Shown here one piece after another: positions 5,682-12,522 of a stretch of 18,780 nucleotides of DNA. Made by a program: the position numbers and the translations under genes. Under the pieces are notes generated by a model. The model was not told the DNA's origin. It did not search any database and was given only the letters and a program-made list of their open reading frames with translations. The stretch's first letter is position 1. Each line of letters begins with the position of its first letter. Source of the stretch: Campylobacteraceae bacterium. Lineage in GTDB: Bacteria; Campylobacterota; Campylobacteria; Campylobacterales; Sulfurovaceae. The DNA is taken from assembly GCA_027023145.1 (NCBI GenBank), contig JALVWV010000025.1, positions 1 to 18,780 on the forward strand. Reading direction: 5' to 3'.

Positions 5682-5733
5682 TTGCTTAACGGGATAAGCA
5701 ATATCGCTGTATTTTGCTGAACGTAATCAGCAA
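5682..5733. repeat. Two tandem hairpins with a compensatory base-pair change
   Basis: TTGCTTA-ACGGGA-TAAGCAA (5682-5701) is followed 12 nt later by TTGCTGA-ACGTAA-TCAGCAA (5714-5733). Both have perfect 7-bp stems and 6-nt loops starting with AC. The copies differ in the stem only at the sixth position, where T-A in one becomes G-C in the other, so pairing is kept. This argues that the hairpin itself has been maintained, either as RNA or as single-stranded DNA. Confidence 0.6.
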
Positions 5734-5739
5734 TTTGCT

Positions 5740-5760
5740 ATTGGTAGGTAGTTGGTGGTT
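5740..5760 (+). repeat. Third, diverged copy of the ATTGGTAGAT repeat
   Basis: ATTGGTAGGTAGTTGGTGGTT matches the longer 4238 copy at most positions, including the AGTTGAT-type centre missing from 5539-5559. It directly abuts the GGGGCT-headed repeat pair. Confidence 0.45.
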
Positions 5761-5824
5761 GGGGCTGGGACTTCAGTCCCACGAAATACGCTGGCGCGTT
5801 TGGTTGGGCTGAAGCCCAAGCCCC
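5761..5824. repeat. Inverted pair of GGGGCT-headed hairpins just downstream of infA
   Basis: The 64-bp element begins GGGGCT (5761-5766) and ends AGCCCC (5819-5824), forming an outer stem. Inside lie two hairpins: GGGACTTCAGTCCC (5767-5780) and TTGGGCT-GA-AGCCCAA (5804-5819). Left and right halves are related to each other in inverted orientation, and the left half is 21/22 identical to 4105-4126 inverted. It sits 12 nt beyond the infA stop, and on the minus strand it could fold in the mRNA 3' end, protecting it or weakly terminating. No U-run follows, so a classical terminator is unlikely. Confidence 0.65.
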
Positions 5825-5836
5825 GGGATGGTAGTC

Positions 5837-6055
5837 TTATTTGTACCGGAACGTGATCCGGCCTTTGTCGAGGCTGTAGGGGGTGAGCTCGACTTTGACT
5901 TTGTCGCCGGGGAGGATTTTGATGTAGTGCATCCGCATCTTGCCGGCGATGTGGCAGAGGATTACGTGACCGTTGTCCAACTCTACGCGGAAGGTTGCGT
6001 TGGGGAGGGCTTCGATCACTTTGCCATCGATTTCGATTACGTCGTCTTTTGCCAT
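5837..6055 (-). CDS. infA: Translation initiation factor IF-1
   Basis: IF-1 binds the 30S A site during initiation. The product is 72 residues, the standard length, and is a single S1-like OB fold: MAKDDVIEIDGKVIEALPNA, then FRVELDNGHVILCHIAGKMR and IKILPGDKVKVELTPYSLDKGRITFRYK. The conserved GKMR and LDKGRI motifs are intact. AAAGGA precedes the ATG at a good distance. It follows map by 58 nt, the largest gap in this run. In relatives rpmJ follows directly, but here the repeat array begins 12 nt beyond the stop codon. It is the last gene of the long minus-strand transcript. Confidence 0.98.
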   Translation of the reverse strand: MAKDDVIEIDGKVIEALPNATFRVELDNGHVILCHIAGKMRMHYIKILPGDKVKVELTPYSLDKGRITFRYK

Positions 6056-6113
6056 AAGGTTCCTTTCGTCTTTTTTCTCAGTTTATCCACAATAGCGTGG
6101 AGACATCGTGAGC

Positions 6114-6872
6114 CTAAGGCTCGGTCAAGATAACTGCCCGGCCATCCACCACAGCGACTTGATGCTCATAATGAGCCGTACGCAAACCATCAGCACTCTC
6201 CACCGACCAACCGTCTTCTTCTCGGACAACCGGGTCGCTCTCCTGCTGGCAAATCATCGGCTCGAGACAGAAGACCATGCCGTTTTTAATCTTAGGGCCT
6301 TGTTTGGGTGTCCCTTCGAGGTAGTTGGGGATGCTCGGCTCATCGTGTGGCAGCGTACCGATACCGTGCCCAGCAAAATCCCGTAACGGGACGTATCCAC
6401 GCTCGGTGATAAAATCTTCGAGGCGTTTGGTCAACTCTTTGAAGCGCATCCCTGGCTTAATCGCCTCGATCGCCATAAAGAGTGCATCTTTGGAGCATTG
6501 AATAAGCGCTGCATCTTCCTCAGAAATCGTGCCAATCGGCATCGTAATAGCAGCATCTCCATAATAACCATCGAGTTTGCTGCCGATATCGATACCGAGG
6601 ATATCCCCTTCTTGCACAACCGTATCGGTCGGTACGCCATGGATGATCACTTCGTTGAGGGATGTACACACGGCAGCAGGAAATCCATAGAGACCTTTGA
6701 AAGAGGGTTCGGCTCCAAGATCACGGAGATAGGCTTCGCCCATCGCATCGATCTCTTTGAGTGTCATACCGGGTCGGATATTTTCCTGGAGGTATCGGAG
6801 AGTCTGGCCGACGACCTGCCCCGCTTTGCGGAGCTTGTCGATCTCGGCCGGTTTTCGTAGAGCAATGGCCAT
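6114..6872 (-). CDS. map: Type I methionine aminopeptidase
   Basis: Dimetal exopeptidase that removes the initiator methionine from nascent proteins at the ribosome exit. The product is 252 residues, a typical type Ia length with no N-terminal extension. All five metal ligands are visible: Asp95 (GIDIGSK), Asp106 (YYGDAA), His169 (GHGIG), Glu204 (CLEPM) and Glu236 (EHQV). His79 (IIHGVP) fits the substrate-contacting histidine. The ATG overlaps the secY stop by one base (TGATG), so the genes are coupled. The secY-map-infA order without adk is as in Campylobacterota. Confidence 0.98.
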   Translation of the reverse strand: MAIALRKPAEIDKLRKAGQVVGQTLRYLQENIRPGMTLKEIDAMGEAYLRDLGAEPSFKGLYGFPAAVCTSLNEVIIHGVPTDTVVQEGDILGIDIGSKLDGYYGDAAITMPIGTISEEDAALIQCSKDALFMAIEAIKPGMRFKELTKRLEDFITERGYVPLRDFAGHGIGTLPHDEPSIPNYLEGTPKQGPKIKNGMVFCLEPMICQQESDPVVREEDGWSVESADGLRTAHYEHQVAVVDGRAVILTEP

Positions 6873-8131
6873 CAGAGACCTACGTTGCCGAGGGTTTCGT
6901 ACTGGCTCATGGTACGCTGCGCTTCGATCTTACGCATCGTATCAAGTGCCACCTGTACGATGATCAGCACCGAAGTACCTCCGAAGTAGAAGGCTGCGCC
7001 CATACTGTTGATGAAGATAAACGGCAGGGTCGAGATGAGACCGAGATAGATCGCGCCCCACACCGTCAACTTACTCGCCACGTCGTTGAGGAACTCCCGT
7101 GTATGCTCTCCGGGGCGAACGCCGGGGATGAAACCTCCCTGACGCTTGAGGTTGTCGGCAATGTCTTTGGCATTAAAAGCGATTGAAGCATAAAAGAACG
7201 CAAAGAAGATAACCAACAAGAACATTACAATATTGTACACCACGCCACCGGGAGCCAAAATATCAGCTATTTTTGTGACATAGGGGTTGGTGCTTGCTTG
7301 CAAGAGTGTCAACGGGAACATCAAAACGGCCGAAGCGAAGATCGGAGGAATAACACCCGAGAGGTTCACCCGCACCGGGATATAGTTCATCACCCGCTTG
7401 TTTTGGTTTTGCATGATCGTCTTGCGTGAGTAGCTGATGGGTACCCGCCGCTCACCAAGCTCAACATAAATGATGATCCCAATCGTCAGCAAGATGATCG
7501 CAACAATGGCGATGACGACAAGGAAACTCATCGTCCCGGCATTGACCGAAGAGATCGTGTTGCTGATCGCTGCGGGAATACCGGAAACGATACCGGCGAA
7601 GATGATCAGCGAAATACCGTTGCCGACCCCCTTCTGGGTGATTTGCTCACCGATCCACATCAAGAGCATCGTACCGGTCAGCATCGAGAAGGTCGCCAGC
7701 GCTACAAAGGTAGTCATATCGATCATCACGGCACTCTGACCATTGCTTCCGGTCATACTTTGGAGACCCATCGAGACGCCGATCGCCTGTACTACGGTAA
7801 TAAAAATCGTAAAGTAACGGATGATCTGCATGTATTTCTGCATGCCGTCGCGTTCTTTTTTCATTTGACCGAGTGCGGGGAAGGTAGCGGCGAGGAGTTC
7901 CATAACGATGGAAGCGGTGATATAGGGCATGATACCCAGGGAGATGATACTGAGCCGACGCAGAGCGTTTCCGCTGAACATATTGGCCATGCCCAGCGCG
8001 TTATTGGTGTTTTGATCAAAAAAGTTTTTGATCACATCCATGTCGACTCCGGGAGTCGGGATGTACGCCAACACGCGGTAGGCAAAAAGAAACCCCAGCG
8101 TAATGAGGATCTTTTTGGTAAGCGTGTTCAT
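6872..8131 (-). CDS. secY: Preprotein translocase subunit SecY
   Basis: Pore-forming subunit of the SecYEG translocon in the inner membrane. The product is 419 residues with about ten hydrophobic segments. The family features are present: TPGVD just after the first helix, a plug-region FSGNALRRLSIISLGIMPYITASI in TM2, GNGISLIIFAGI in TM5, and cytosolic loops rich in Arg/Lys for ribosome and SecA contact (GERRVPISYSRK; NLKRQGGFIPGVRPGEHT near residues 325-345). The start is 2 nt after the rplO stop. The C-terminal tail ends MSQYETLGNVGL. Confidence 0.98.
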   Translation of the reverse strand: MNTLTKKILITLGFLFAYRVLAYIPTPGVDMDVIKNFFDQNTNNALGMANMFSGNALRRLSIISLGIMPYITASIVMELLAATFPALGQMKKERDGMQKYMQIIRYFTIFITVVQAIGVSMGLQSMTGSNGQSAVMIDMTTFVALATFSMLTGTMLLMWIGEQITQKGVGNGISLIIFAGIVSGIPAAISNTISSVNAGTMSFLVVIAIVAIILLTIGIIIYVELGERRVPISYSRKTIMQNQNKRVMNYIPVRVNLSGVIPPIFASAVLMFPLTLLQASTNPYVTKIADILAPGGVVYNIVMFLLVIFFAFFYASIAFNAKDIADNLKRQGGFIPGVRPGEHTREFLNDVASKLTVWGAIYLGLISTLPFIFINSMGAAFYFGGTSVLIIVQVALDTMRKIEAQRTMSQYETLGNVGL

Positions 8132-8133
8132 GG

Positions 8134-8532
8134 TTATTTACCGCTTGTGGTGACGGCGTCGTCTTTGATCTTAGACGCGAGATCTTTGGCGCTGGCGCCG
8201 ATCAGTTTGACCCGAGTGATGTTTTTGCCAAGCTTGTGAACCGAGCGGATCGTCTCAAGAGTGATCTCGTCGAGTTCAGCGACCGCTTTGATCTTCTCAA
8301 CATTGATGACGTAAGGCTTCTCAACACGAGAGGTAAATCCGATCTTAGGCAGACGCTTGTAGAGAGGCTGCTGCCCCCCTTCAAAACCACGCTTACGGCT
8401 GTAACCGCTGCGGGATTTTTGACCGTTTTGACCACGGCCAGCTGTTTTACCGGTACCCGAACCCTGACCGCGACCGACACGTTTGCGGTTGCGAGTCGAG
8501 CCGGGAGCCGGTTGGAGATTGTGCAAACCCAT
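8134..8532 (-). CDS. rplO: Large subunit ribosomal protein L15
   Basis: Late-assembling 50S protein. The product is 132 residues, slightly shorter than E. coli L15. The Gly/Arg-rich N-terminal arm (NRKRVGRGQGSGTGKTAGRG, then GFEGGQQPLYKRLPKIGF) threads into 23S rRNA. It follows rpsE with only a 10-nt gap and no rpmD (L30) gene between them; L30 is absent in Campylobacterota generally. secY begins 2 nt after its stop. Confidence 0.98.
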   Translation of the reverse strand: MGLHNLQPAPGSTRNRKRVGRGQGSGTGKTAGRGQNGQKSRSGYSRKRGFEGGQQPLYKRLPKIGFTSRVEKPYVINVEKIKAVAELDEITLETIRSVHKLGKNITRVKLIGASAKDLASKIKDDAVTTSGK

Positions 8533-8542
8533 TGAGTGCTCC

Positions 8543-8986
8543 TTAACCTTTGATGCGAGTCAGTGCCTGGATAGTGGCTCTGACCAAGTTGTTGGGGTTG
8601 TTTGACCCGATTGATTTGGCGATGACGTCTTTGATCCCGGCCAATTCGATGACGGGACGTGCCGCCCCACCCGCGATGGCACCGGTACCCTCAGATGCCG
8701 GGCGCAGGATGATGCGACTGGCATTGAACTTGTGCTCAATATCGTGGGCAATCGTGCTCCCTTTGAGGTTGATCTTGACGAGGTTTTTAAACGCATCATC
8801 GACCGCTTTTTTGATCGCATCGGGTACTTCTTTGGCTTTGCCGTATCCGTAACCGACGGTACCGTTACGGTCACCGACGACGACGAGTGCGGTGAAGCGG
8901 AAACGACGTCCACCTTTGACGACTTTGGTGACGCGACCGATGTTGACGATCACCTCTTCGAAATCTTCTCTGTTAATGTTTTCCAT
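8543..8986 (-). CDS. rpsE: Small subunit ribosomal protein S5
   Basis: 30S protein near the mRNA entry tunnel, important for decoding accuracy. The product is 147 residues, with the double-stranded-RNA-binding-like N-domain (VIVNIGRVTKVVKGGRRFRF) and the conserved VGYGYGKAKEVPDAIKKA loop. The C-domain (GTGAIAGGAARPVIELAGI...NVVRAT-type block, here NNLVRAT) is complete. The gap to rplR upstream is 10 nt. It is followed by rplO without rpmD. Confidence 0.98.
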   Translation of the reverse strand: MENINREDFEEVIVNIGRVTKVVKGGRRFRFTALVVVGDRNGTVGYGYGKAKEVPDAIKKAVDDAFKNLVKINLKGSTIAHDIEHKFNASRIILRPASEGTGAIAGGAARPVIELAGIKDVIAKSIGSNNPNNLVRATIQALTRIKG

Positions 8987-8996
8987 TCACGCTCCC

Positions 8997-9353
8997 TTAA
9001 AACTTGATGCCGGCTTCGCGGAGTGCATCCGCGAAGGAAGCAACCACACCGTGGTAGAGGTAGCCGTTTCGGTCGAAGACGATGGTCTCGAGCTTGGCTG
9101 CCTTGAGCTTATCTGCCAAATCGGCAGCAACTTTTTTGACATCTTCGCGGTTAGCTTTGAGTCCCAACTTGCGGCCATCGGCGTACGCCAGAGTGGTTCC
9201 GGCATCGTCGTTGATTGCTTGCGCATAAAAGTGCTTGTTGGAGCGGAAAACGCTCACACGAGGCAGCTCAGCGGTACCGTGGATTTTACCACGTACCCGG
9301 CGCTTACGCTGGATGGCGACACGGTTTTTCTTTTTCTGAATACTTTTTAACAT
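8997..9353 (-). CDS. rplR: Large subunit ribosomal protein L18
   Basis: 5S rRNA-binding protein that joins the 5S particle (with L5) to the 50S central protuberance. The product is 118 residues. A basic N-terminus (MLKSIQKKKNRVAIQRKRRV) is followed by RVSVFRSNKHFYAQAINDD and a C-terminal FDRNGYLYHGVVASFADALREAGIKF, the standard L18 ending. It has 10-12-nt gaps to rplF and rpsE. Confidence 0.98.
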   Translation of the reverse strand: MLKSIQKKKNRVAIQRKRRVRGKIHGTAELPRVSVFRSNKHFYAQAINDDAGTTLAYADGRKLGLKANREDVKKVAADLADKLKAAKLETIVFDRNGYLYHGVVASFADALREAGIKF

Positions 9354-9365
9354 GTTATCGCTCCC

Positions 9366-9902
9366 TTACTTCGCTGCGGTCTTACCGGCTTTGCGGACAA
9401 TGACTTCATCGGTGTACTTGACCCCTTTGCCTTTGTACGGCTCGGGCGGACGGAAGGCGCGGATCTCAGCAGCGGCCTGACCGACGGCCTGCTTCTCGTC
9501 CCCTTTGATAGTGATGACGTTTTTCTCCACACTCACGTTGAGTCCCTCGGGGATCGTATAGTTGATCGGATGTGAAAAACCCAGCTGCAGCTCAAGTGTT
9601 TTGCCGTTGACGGCAGCACGGTAACCGACTCCGTTGATCTCGAGCGACTTGGTGAAGCCCCTATCCAAACCAATGAAGAGGTTGTTCAGCAATGCTCGAT
9701 ACGTACCCCAATAGGCCGAAGACTGCTTGTCTTCACCATTGCGGGTGAGTACCACTTCCTTCTCTTTGATCTCAACATTGACACGACCGTGTGTCTCGAG
9801 ACGCTTCTCGACTTTGCCTTTGGTAGCGACGATGACCGTACCGTCAAGCGTAACATCGATGCCGCTAGGGATGGAAACCGGTTCTTTACCTATTCGTGAC
9901 AT
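9366..9902 (-). CDS. rplF: Large subunit ribosomal protein L6
   Basis: 50S protein near the GTPase-associated centre. The product is 178 residues, with two repeated L6 folds. MSRIGKEPVSIPSGIDVTLDG is the conserved start. The second domain contains INYTIPEGLNVSVEKN and IKGDEKQAVGQAAAEIRAFR, then PPEPYKGKGVKYTDE, the family signature. It starts 9 nt after the rpsH stop. Confidence 0.98.
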   Translation of the reverse strand: MSRIGKEPVSIPSGIDVTLDGTVIVATKGKVEKRLETHGRVNVEIKEKEVVLTRNGEDKQSSAYWGTYRALLNNLFIGLDRGFTKSLEINGVGYRAAVNGKTLELQLGFSHPINYTIPEGLNVSVEKNVITIKGDEKQAVGQAAAEIRAFRPPEPYKGKGVKYTDEVIVRKAGKTAAK

Positions 9903-9911
9903 GTCTCCCCC

Positions 9912-10307
9912 TTACCAGATACTGCACAGGACTTCACCGCCTGTACCACGCTTGAAAGCTTCATCGTTGGGAAGCACCCCTTGAGAGGTCGAGACAATCA
10001 AGGTGCCGTAGCCGTTCTTGAATCGCTTGATCTCATCTTTACCTTTATAGATACGGCGACCGGGCTTGGAAATCTTCTTAAGCTCGTTGATCATGGTGCT
10101 GCCATTATCGTCGTATTTCAAAACCACTTTGATACTTTTTTTGGCACCCTCTTCGCTCACACTGTAGCCTTCAAGGTATCCTTTCTCTACCAGAATAGAA
10201 ACAATTGCCTCAATGGTTTTTGAGTGCAGCAAAGTGGTGGTATCCAGTTTACGCTGTGCAGCATTTCTTATTCGAGTAAGAGAGTCTGCAATTATGTCTG
10301 TCATCAT
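9912..10307 (-). CDS. rpsH: Small subunit ribosomal protein S8
   Basis: Central 16S rRNA-binding protein of the 30S body and, in E. coli, the translational repressor of the spc operon. The product is 131 residues: MMTDIIADSLTRIRNAAQRK at the N-terminus and GTLIVSTSQGVLPNDEAFK plus GGEVLCSIW at the C-terminus, all family blocks. Two adjacent ATG codons are possible; AAGGAG lies 6 nt before the first and 9 nt before the second, so the first is listed. It starts 13 nt after the rpsN stop. Any S8-binding site in the rplE start region was not identified. Confidence 0.98.
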   Translation of the reverse strand: MMTDIIADSLTRIRNAAQRKLDTTTLLHSKTIEAIVSILVEKGYLEGYSVSEEGAKKSIKVVLKYDDNGSTMINELKKISKPGRRIYKGKDEIKRFKNGYGTLIVSTSQGVLPNDEAFKRGTGGEVLCSIW

Positions 10308-10320
10308 CTGTTACTCCTTG

Positions 10321-10506
10321 TTACCAGCTAGCTTTGCGCATGCCGGGGATGAGGCCTTCGGAGGCCATTTTTCTCAAACATACACGGCAAATCCCAAAGT
10401 CTTTGTAGACCGAGTGGGGACGTCCGCAGATGTTACAGCGTGTGTACTCACGCACCGCAAACTTAGGTGTGCGCTGCTGCTTGTTGATCATCGATTTCTT
10501 GGCCAT
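10321..10506 (-). CDS. rpsN: Small subunit ribosomal protein S14, type Z (zinc-binding)
   Basis: 30S head protein next to S3 and S10. It is the short 61-residue zinc form, not the ~100-residue zinc-free paralogue. The zinc ribbon ligands are Cys24, Cys27, Cys40 and Cys43 in CNICGRPHSVYKDFGICRVC. Its ATG overlaps the rplE stop by one base (TAATG), so translation is probably coupled to L5. With zinc-type L36, two zinc-dependent ribosomal proteins are encoded here. Confidence 0.98.
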   Translation of the reverse strand: MAKKSMINKQQRTPKFAVREYTRCNICGRPHSVYKDFGICRVCLRKMASEGLIPGMRKASW

Positions 10507-11051
10507 TATTTTCTCCCTTTCGCAAACGGCATGCCCAGTTTTTCCAGCAGGGCAAACGCGGCTTTGTCTTCATCAGCACTGGTGACGATGGTAATGTTCA
10601 TTCCGTGGGTCTTCATGATCTTATCGTAGACCACTTCCGGGAACATCAGTTGCTCATCAAGGCCAAAGTTGTAGTTACCGCGTCCATCAAATCCTTTGCG
10701 GGGTACCCCACGGAAGTCTTTGACGCGCGGGAGGGCAATGGAGACCAACTTATCGTAAAAGTTGTACATCTGGTTACCACGAAGTGTGACTTTGATCCCG
10801 CTCGCTGCCCCTTCACGGGCTTTGAAGCCGGCAACCGATTTTTTGGCCACGGTGATGACGGCTTTTTGACCGGCGATCAAGCTGATCGTATCGGCCATGT
10901 TCTGGATCAGTTTGTTGTCTTTGCCCTCTTCACCAGCACCGACGCTGATGACGATCTTCTCCAGTTTGGGGGTTTGCATGGGGTTCGTGATCTCCAGCTC
11001 TTCGCGGAGGGCAGGAACGATTGTCTCATATTTCTGCTTCATTCTGCTCAT
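10506..11051 (-). CDS. rplE: Large subunit ribosomal protein L5
   Basis: 5S rRNA-binding protein of the central protuberance that contacts P-site tRNA. The product is 181 residues (E. coli about 179). The L5 signature is clear: NPMQTPKLEKIVISVGAGE, then ITVAKKSVAGFKAREG, VTLRGNQMYNFYDKLVSIALPR and RDFRGVP-type KDFRGVPRKGFDGRGNY. The N-terminus MSRMKQKYETIVPAL is normal; Met4 is an alternative start. The gene is 2 nt after rplX and overlaps rpsN by one base. Confidence 0.98.
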   Translation of the reverse strand: MSRMKQKYETIVPALREELEITNPMQTPKLEKIVISVGAGEEGKDNKLIQNMADTISLIAGQKAVITVAKKSVAGFKAREGAASGIKVTLRGNQMYNFYDKLVSIALPRVKDFRGVPRKGFDGRGNYNFGLDEQLMFPEVVYDKIMKTHGMNITIVTSADEDKAAFALLEKLGMPFAKGRK

Positions 11052-11053
11052 GA

Positions 11054-11290
11054 TTACCCCTCGACTTTCTTGACGTTGGAGATGTGGATGGGCATCTCTT
11101 TGTTGACGAAGCCACCCTCTTTGTTGGCTTCACTTGGCTTGACCGCTTTTTTGGCGATCTTGGCACCTGCAACGATGACGGCATCTTTTTTGGTCAGCAC
11201 TTGGAGTACTTCTCCGGTTTTGCCTTTGTCATCTCCGGCGATGATCAGTACCTGATCACCCTTTTTGATTTTAAATTTCTTATTCGCCAT
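11054..11290 (-). CDS. rplX: Large subunit ribosomal protein L24
   Basis: Assembly-initiating 23S rRNA-binding protein at the tunnel exit. The product is 78 residues from the chosen start, MANKKFKIKKGDQVLIIAGDDKGKTGEVL, with the KOW motif at about residues 8-35. An ATG two codons earlier (11296) is possible, but GGAGG lies only one base before it and seven to eight before the ATG at 11290. The latter also forms a TAATG overlap with the rplN stop, so I chose 11290. Confidence 0.96.
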   Translation of the reverse strand: MANKKFKIKKGDQVLIIAGDDKGKTGEVLQVLTKKDAVIVAGAKIAKKAVKPSEANKEGGFVNKEMPIHISNVKKVEG

Positions 11291-11658
11291 TACCATACCT
11301 CCGGTGCAAGGGAAACGATCTTCATGAATCCGGCATAACGTGCTTCACGACTGACCGGGCCAAAGATACGGGTACCGATGGGCTCTTTCTTGTCGTCGAT
11401 GATCACGGCTGCGTTGTCGTCGAAACGGATCAAAGAACCGTTTTCACGCTGGATCTCTTTTTTGGTGCGCACCACGACGGCCTTGACCACTTTCCCTTTG
11501 GCGACTTTGCCGTTGGGGATCGCTTTTTTGACCGAAGCGACGATGACGTCACCCACCGAAGCGTAACGACGCTTGGAACCTCCGAGAACCTTGATGCACA
11601 TGATCTCTTTGGCGCCACTGTTATCCGCAACATTCAAACGGGTAAAACTCTGAATCAT
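11290..11658 (-). CDS. rplN: Large subunit ribosomal protein L14
   Basis: 50S interface protein that forms inter-subunit bridges and is the docking site of RsfS. The product is 122 residues, exactly the family length: MIQSFTRLNVADNSGAKEIM, CIKVLGGSKRRYASVGDVIV, and GTRIFGPVSREARYAGFMKI near the end. It begins at the last base of the rpsQ stop (TAATG) and ends on the rplX start, so rpsQ-rplN-rplX read as a coupled trio. Confidence 0.98.
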   Translation of the reverse strand: MIQSFTRLNVADNSGAKEIMCIKVLGGSKRRYASVGDVIVASVKKAIPNGKVAKGKVVKAVVVRTKKEIQRENGSLIRFDDNAAVIIDDKKEPIGTRIFGPVSREARYAGFMKIVSLAPEVW

Positions 11659-11906
11659 TACGCCTCTCCTCTCTTGGTGATCTCAAGCAGACGGAAGTTT
11701 TTGCTCTTGGAGAGCGGGCGGCACTCGATCGCCTGGATCGTGTCGCCGACGTTGACTTCATTCTGCTCGTCGTGCACCAAATATTTCTTGAAACGCTTCA
11801 CGGTCTTGTGGTAACGTGGGTGAAGCACCTTTCTTTCGACCAGAACCGTCGCCGTTTTGTCACCGGCTTTTTTGATTACTGTTCCTGATATAACTCGTTT
11901 TGGCAT
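11658..11906 (-). CDS. rpsQ: Small subunit ribosomal protein S17
   Basis: Primary 16S rRNA-binding protein with an OB fold. The product is 82 residues. MPKRVISGTVIKKAGDKTAT, VLVERKVLHPRYHKTVKRFK, and KYLVHDEQNEVNVGDTIQAI followed by ECRPLSKSKNFRL match the family from end to end. It lies 10 nt after the rpmC stop. Confidence 0.98.
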   Translation of the reverse strand: MPKRVISGTVIKKAGDKTATVLVERKVLHPRYHKTVKRFKKYLVHDEQNEVNVGDTIQAIECRPLSKSKNFRLLEITKRGEA

Positions 11907-11916
11907 GCTCTACCCC

Positions 11917-12108
11917 TTACTTGTTTCTGGCGGCAGTCAGAGCCGTCTGGATGCGTGCGATGTCTTTTTTGGCGACGCGCAACTCGCTGGTATTGGTCAG
12001 CTGCATAGTTTTGAGCTTGGCTTTCAGCGTGAACAGCTCAAGCTTCTTTTCCTTGAGCAGGCTCTCGAGATCCGCGACGCTCTTGTCTTGAATATCAATA
12101 AATTTCAT
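11917..12108 (-). CDS. rpmC: Large subunit ribosomal protein L29
   Basis: Small helical-hairpin protein at the nascent-chain tunnel exit, near the signal recognition particle and trigger factor site. The product is 63 residues: MKFIDIQDKSVADLESLLKE, then KKLELFTLKAKLKTMQLTNTS. The frame is open for 34 codons upstream, to an ATG at 12210. I chose ATG 12108 because the family starts at MK and the upstream part lies antiphase within rplP. The start lies 14 nt inside the rplP 3' end, the largest overlap in the ribosomal run. AAGGAC precedes it. Confidence 0.96.
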   Translation of the reverse strand: MKFIDIQDKSVADLESLLKEKKLELFTLKAKLKTMQLTNTSELRVAKKDIARIQTALTAARNK

Positions 12109-12520
12109 GGCTGTCCTTTGTAGAAATGATCTTAGTCTTAAAAGGAAGCTTGTGACGCGCCAGCGTGAGGGCTGCACGGGCCAACGTCTCTTCGACACCT
12201 GCCATTTCAAAAATGATACGACCGGGCTTGATGTTCATGACCCACTTCTCGACGGCACCTTTACCTTTACCCATCCGTGTCTCAAGGGGCTTTTTAGTCA
12301 GGGGCTTGTCGGGGAAGACGCGGATCCAAGTCTTACCGGTACGGTTGATTTTACGGGTCATGGTGATACGGGCAGCTTCGATCTGACGTGAGTCGATCCG
12401 TCCCGCTTCCGTTGCTTTGAGTGCAAATTCACCAAATTCGATGCGGTTCCCGCGATGCGATTGACCACGGTTGCGACCCTTCTGCTGCTTTCTCCACTTG
12501 GTTCGTTTAGGCATCAACAT
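12095..12520 (-). CDS. rplP: Large subunit ribosomal protein L16
   Basis: 50S protein positioned by the A-site tRNA and essential for peptidyl transferase centre maturation. The product is 141 residues. MLMPKRTKWRKQQKGRNRGQ is the normal N-terminus, and the core RKINRTGKTWIRVFPDKPLT with TRMGKGKGAVEKWVMNIKPG is the L16 signature. It starts 2 nt after rpsC and overlaps rpmC by 14 nt. Confidence 0.98.
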   Translation of the reverse strand: MLMPKRTKWRKQQKGRNRGQSHRGNRIEFGEFALKATEAGRIDSRQIEAARITMTRKINRTGKTWIRVFPDKPLTKKPLETRMGKGKGAVEKWVMNIKPGRIIFEMAGVEETLARAALTLARHKLPFKTKIISTKDSHEIY

Positions 12521-12522
12521 GA

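Noticed and set aside
5682..5733. Possible miniature CRISPR array (two 20-nt repeats with a 12-nt spacer)
   Set aside because: There are only two units, the spacer is far too short, the repeats are fully palindromic hairpins, and no cas genes are nearby.
5804..5824. Intrinsic terminator after infA
   Set aside because: The hairpin is strong, but on the minus strand no run of U follows it.
8533..8542. Missing L30 gene as a deletion
   Set aside because: The lack of rpmD between rpsE and rplO is normal in Campylobacterota, so it is a lineage marker rather than an anomaly.
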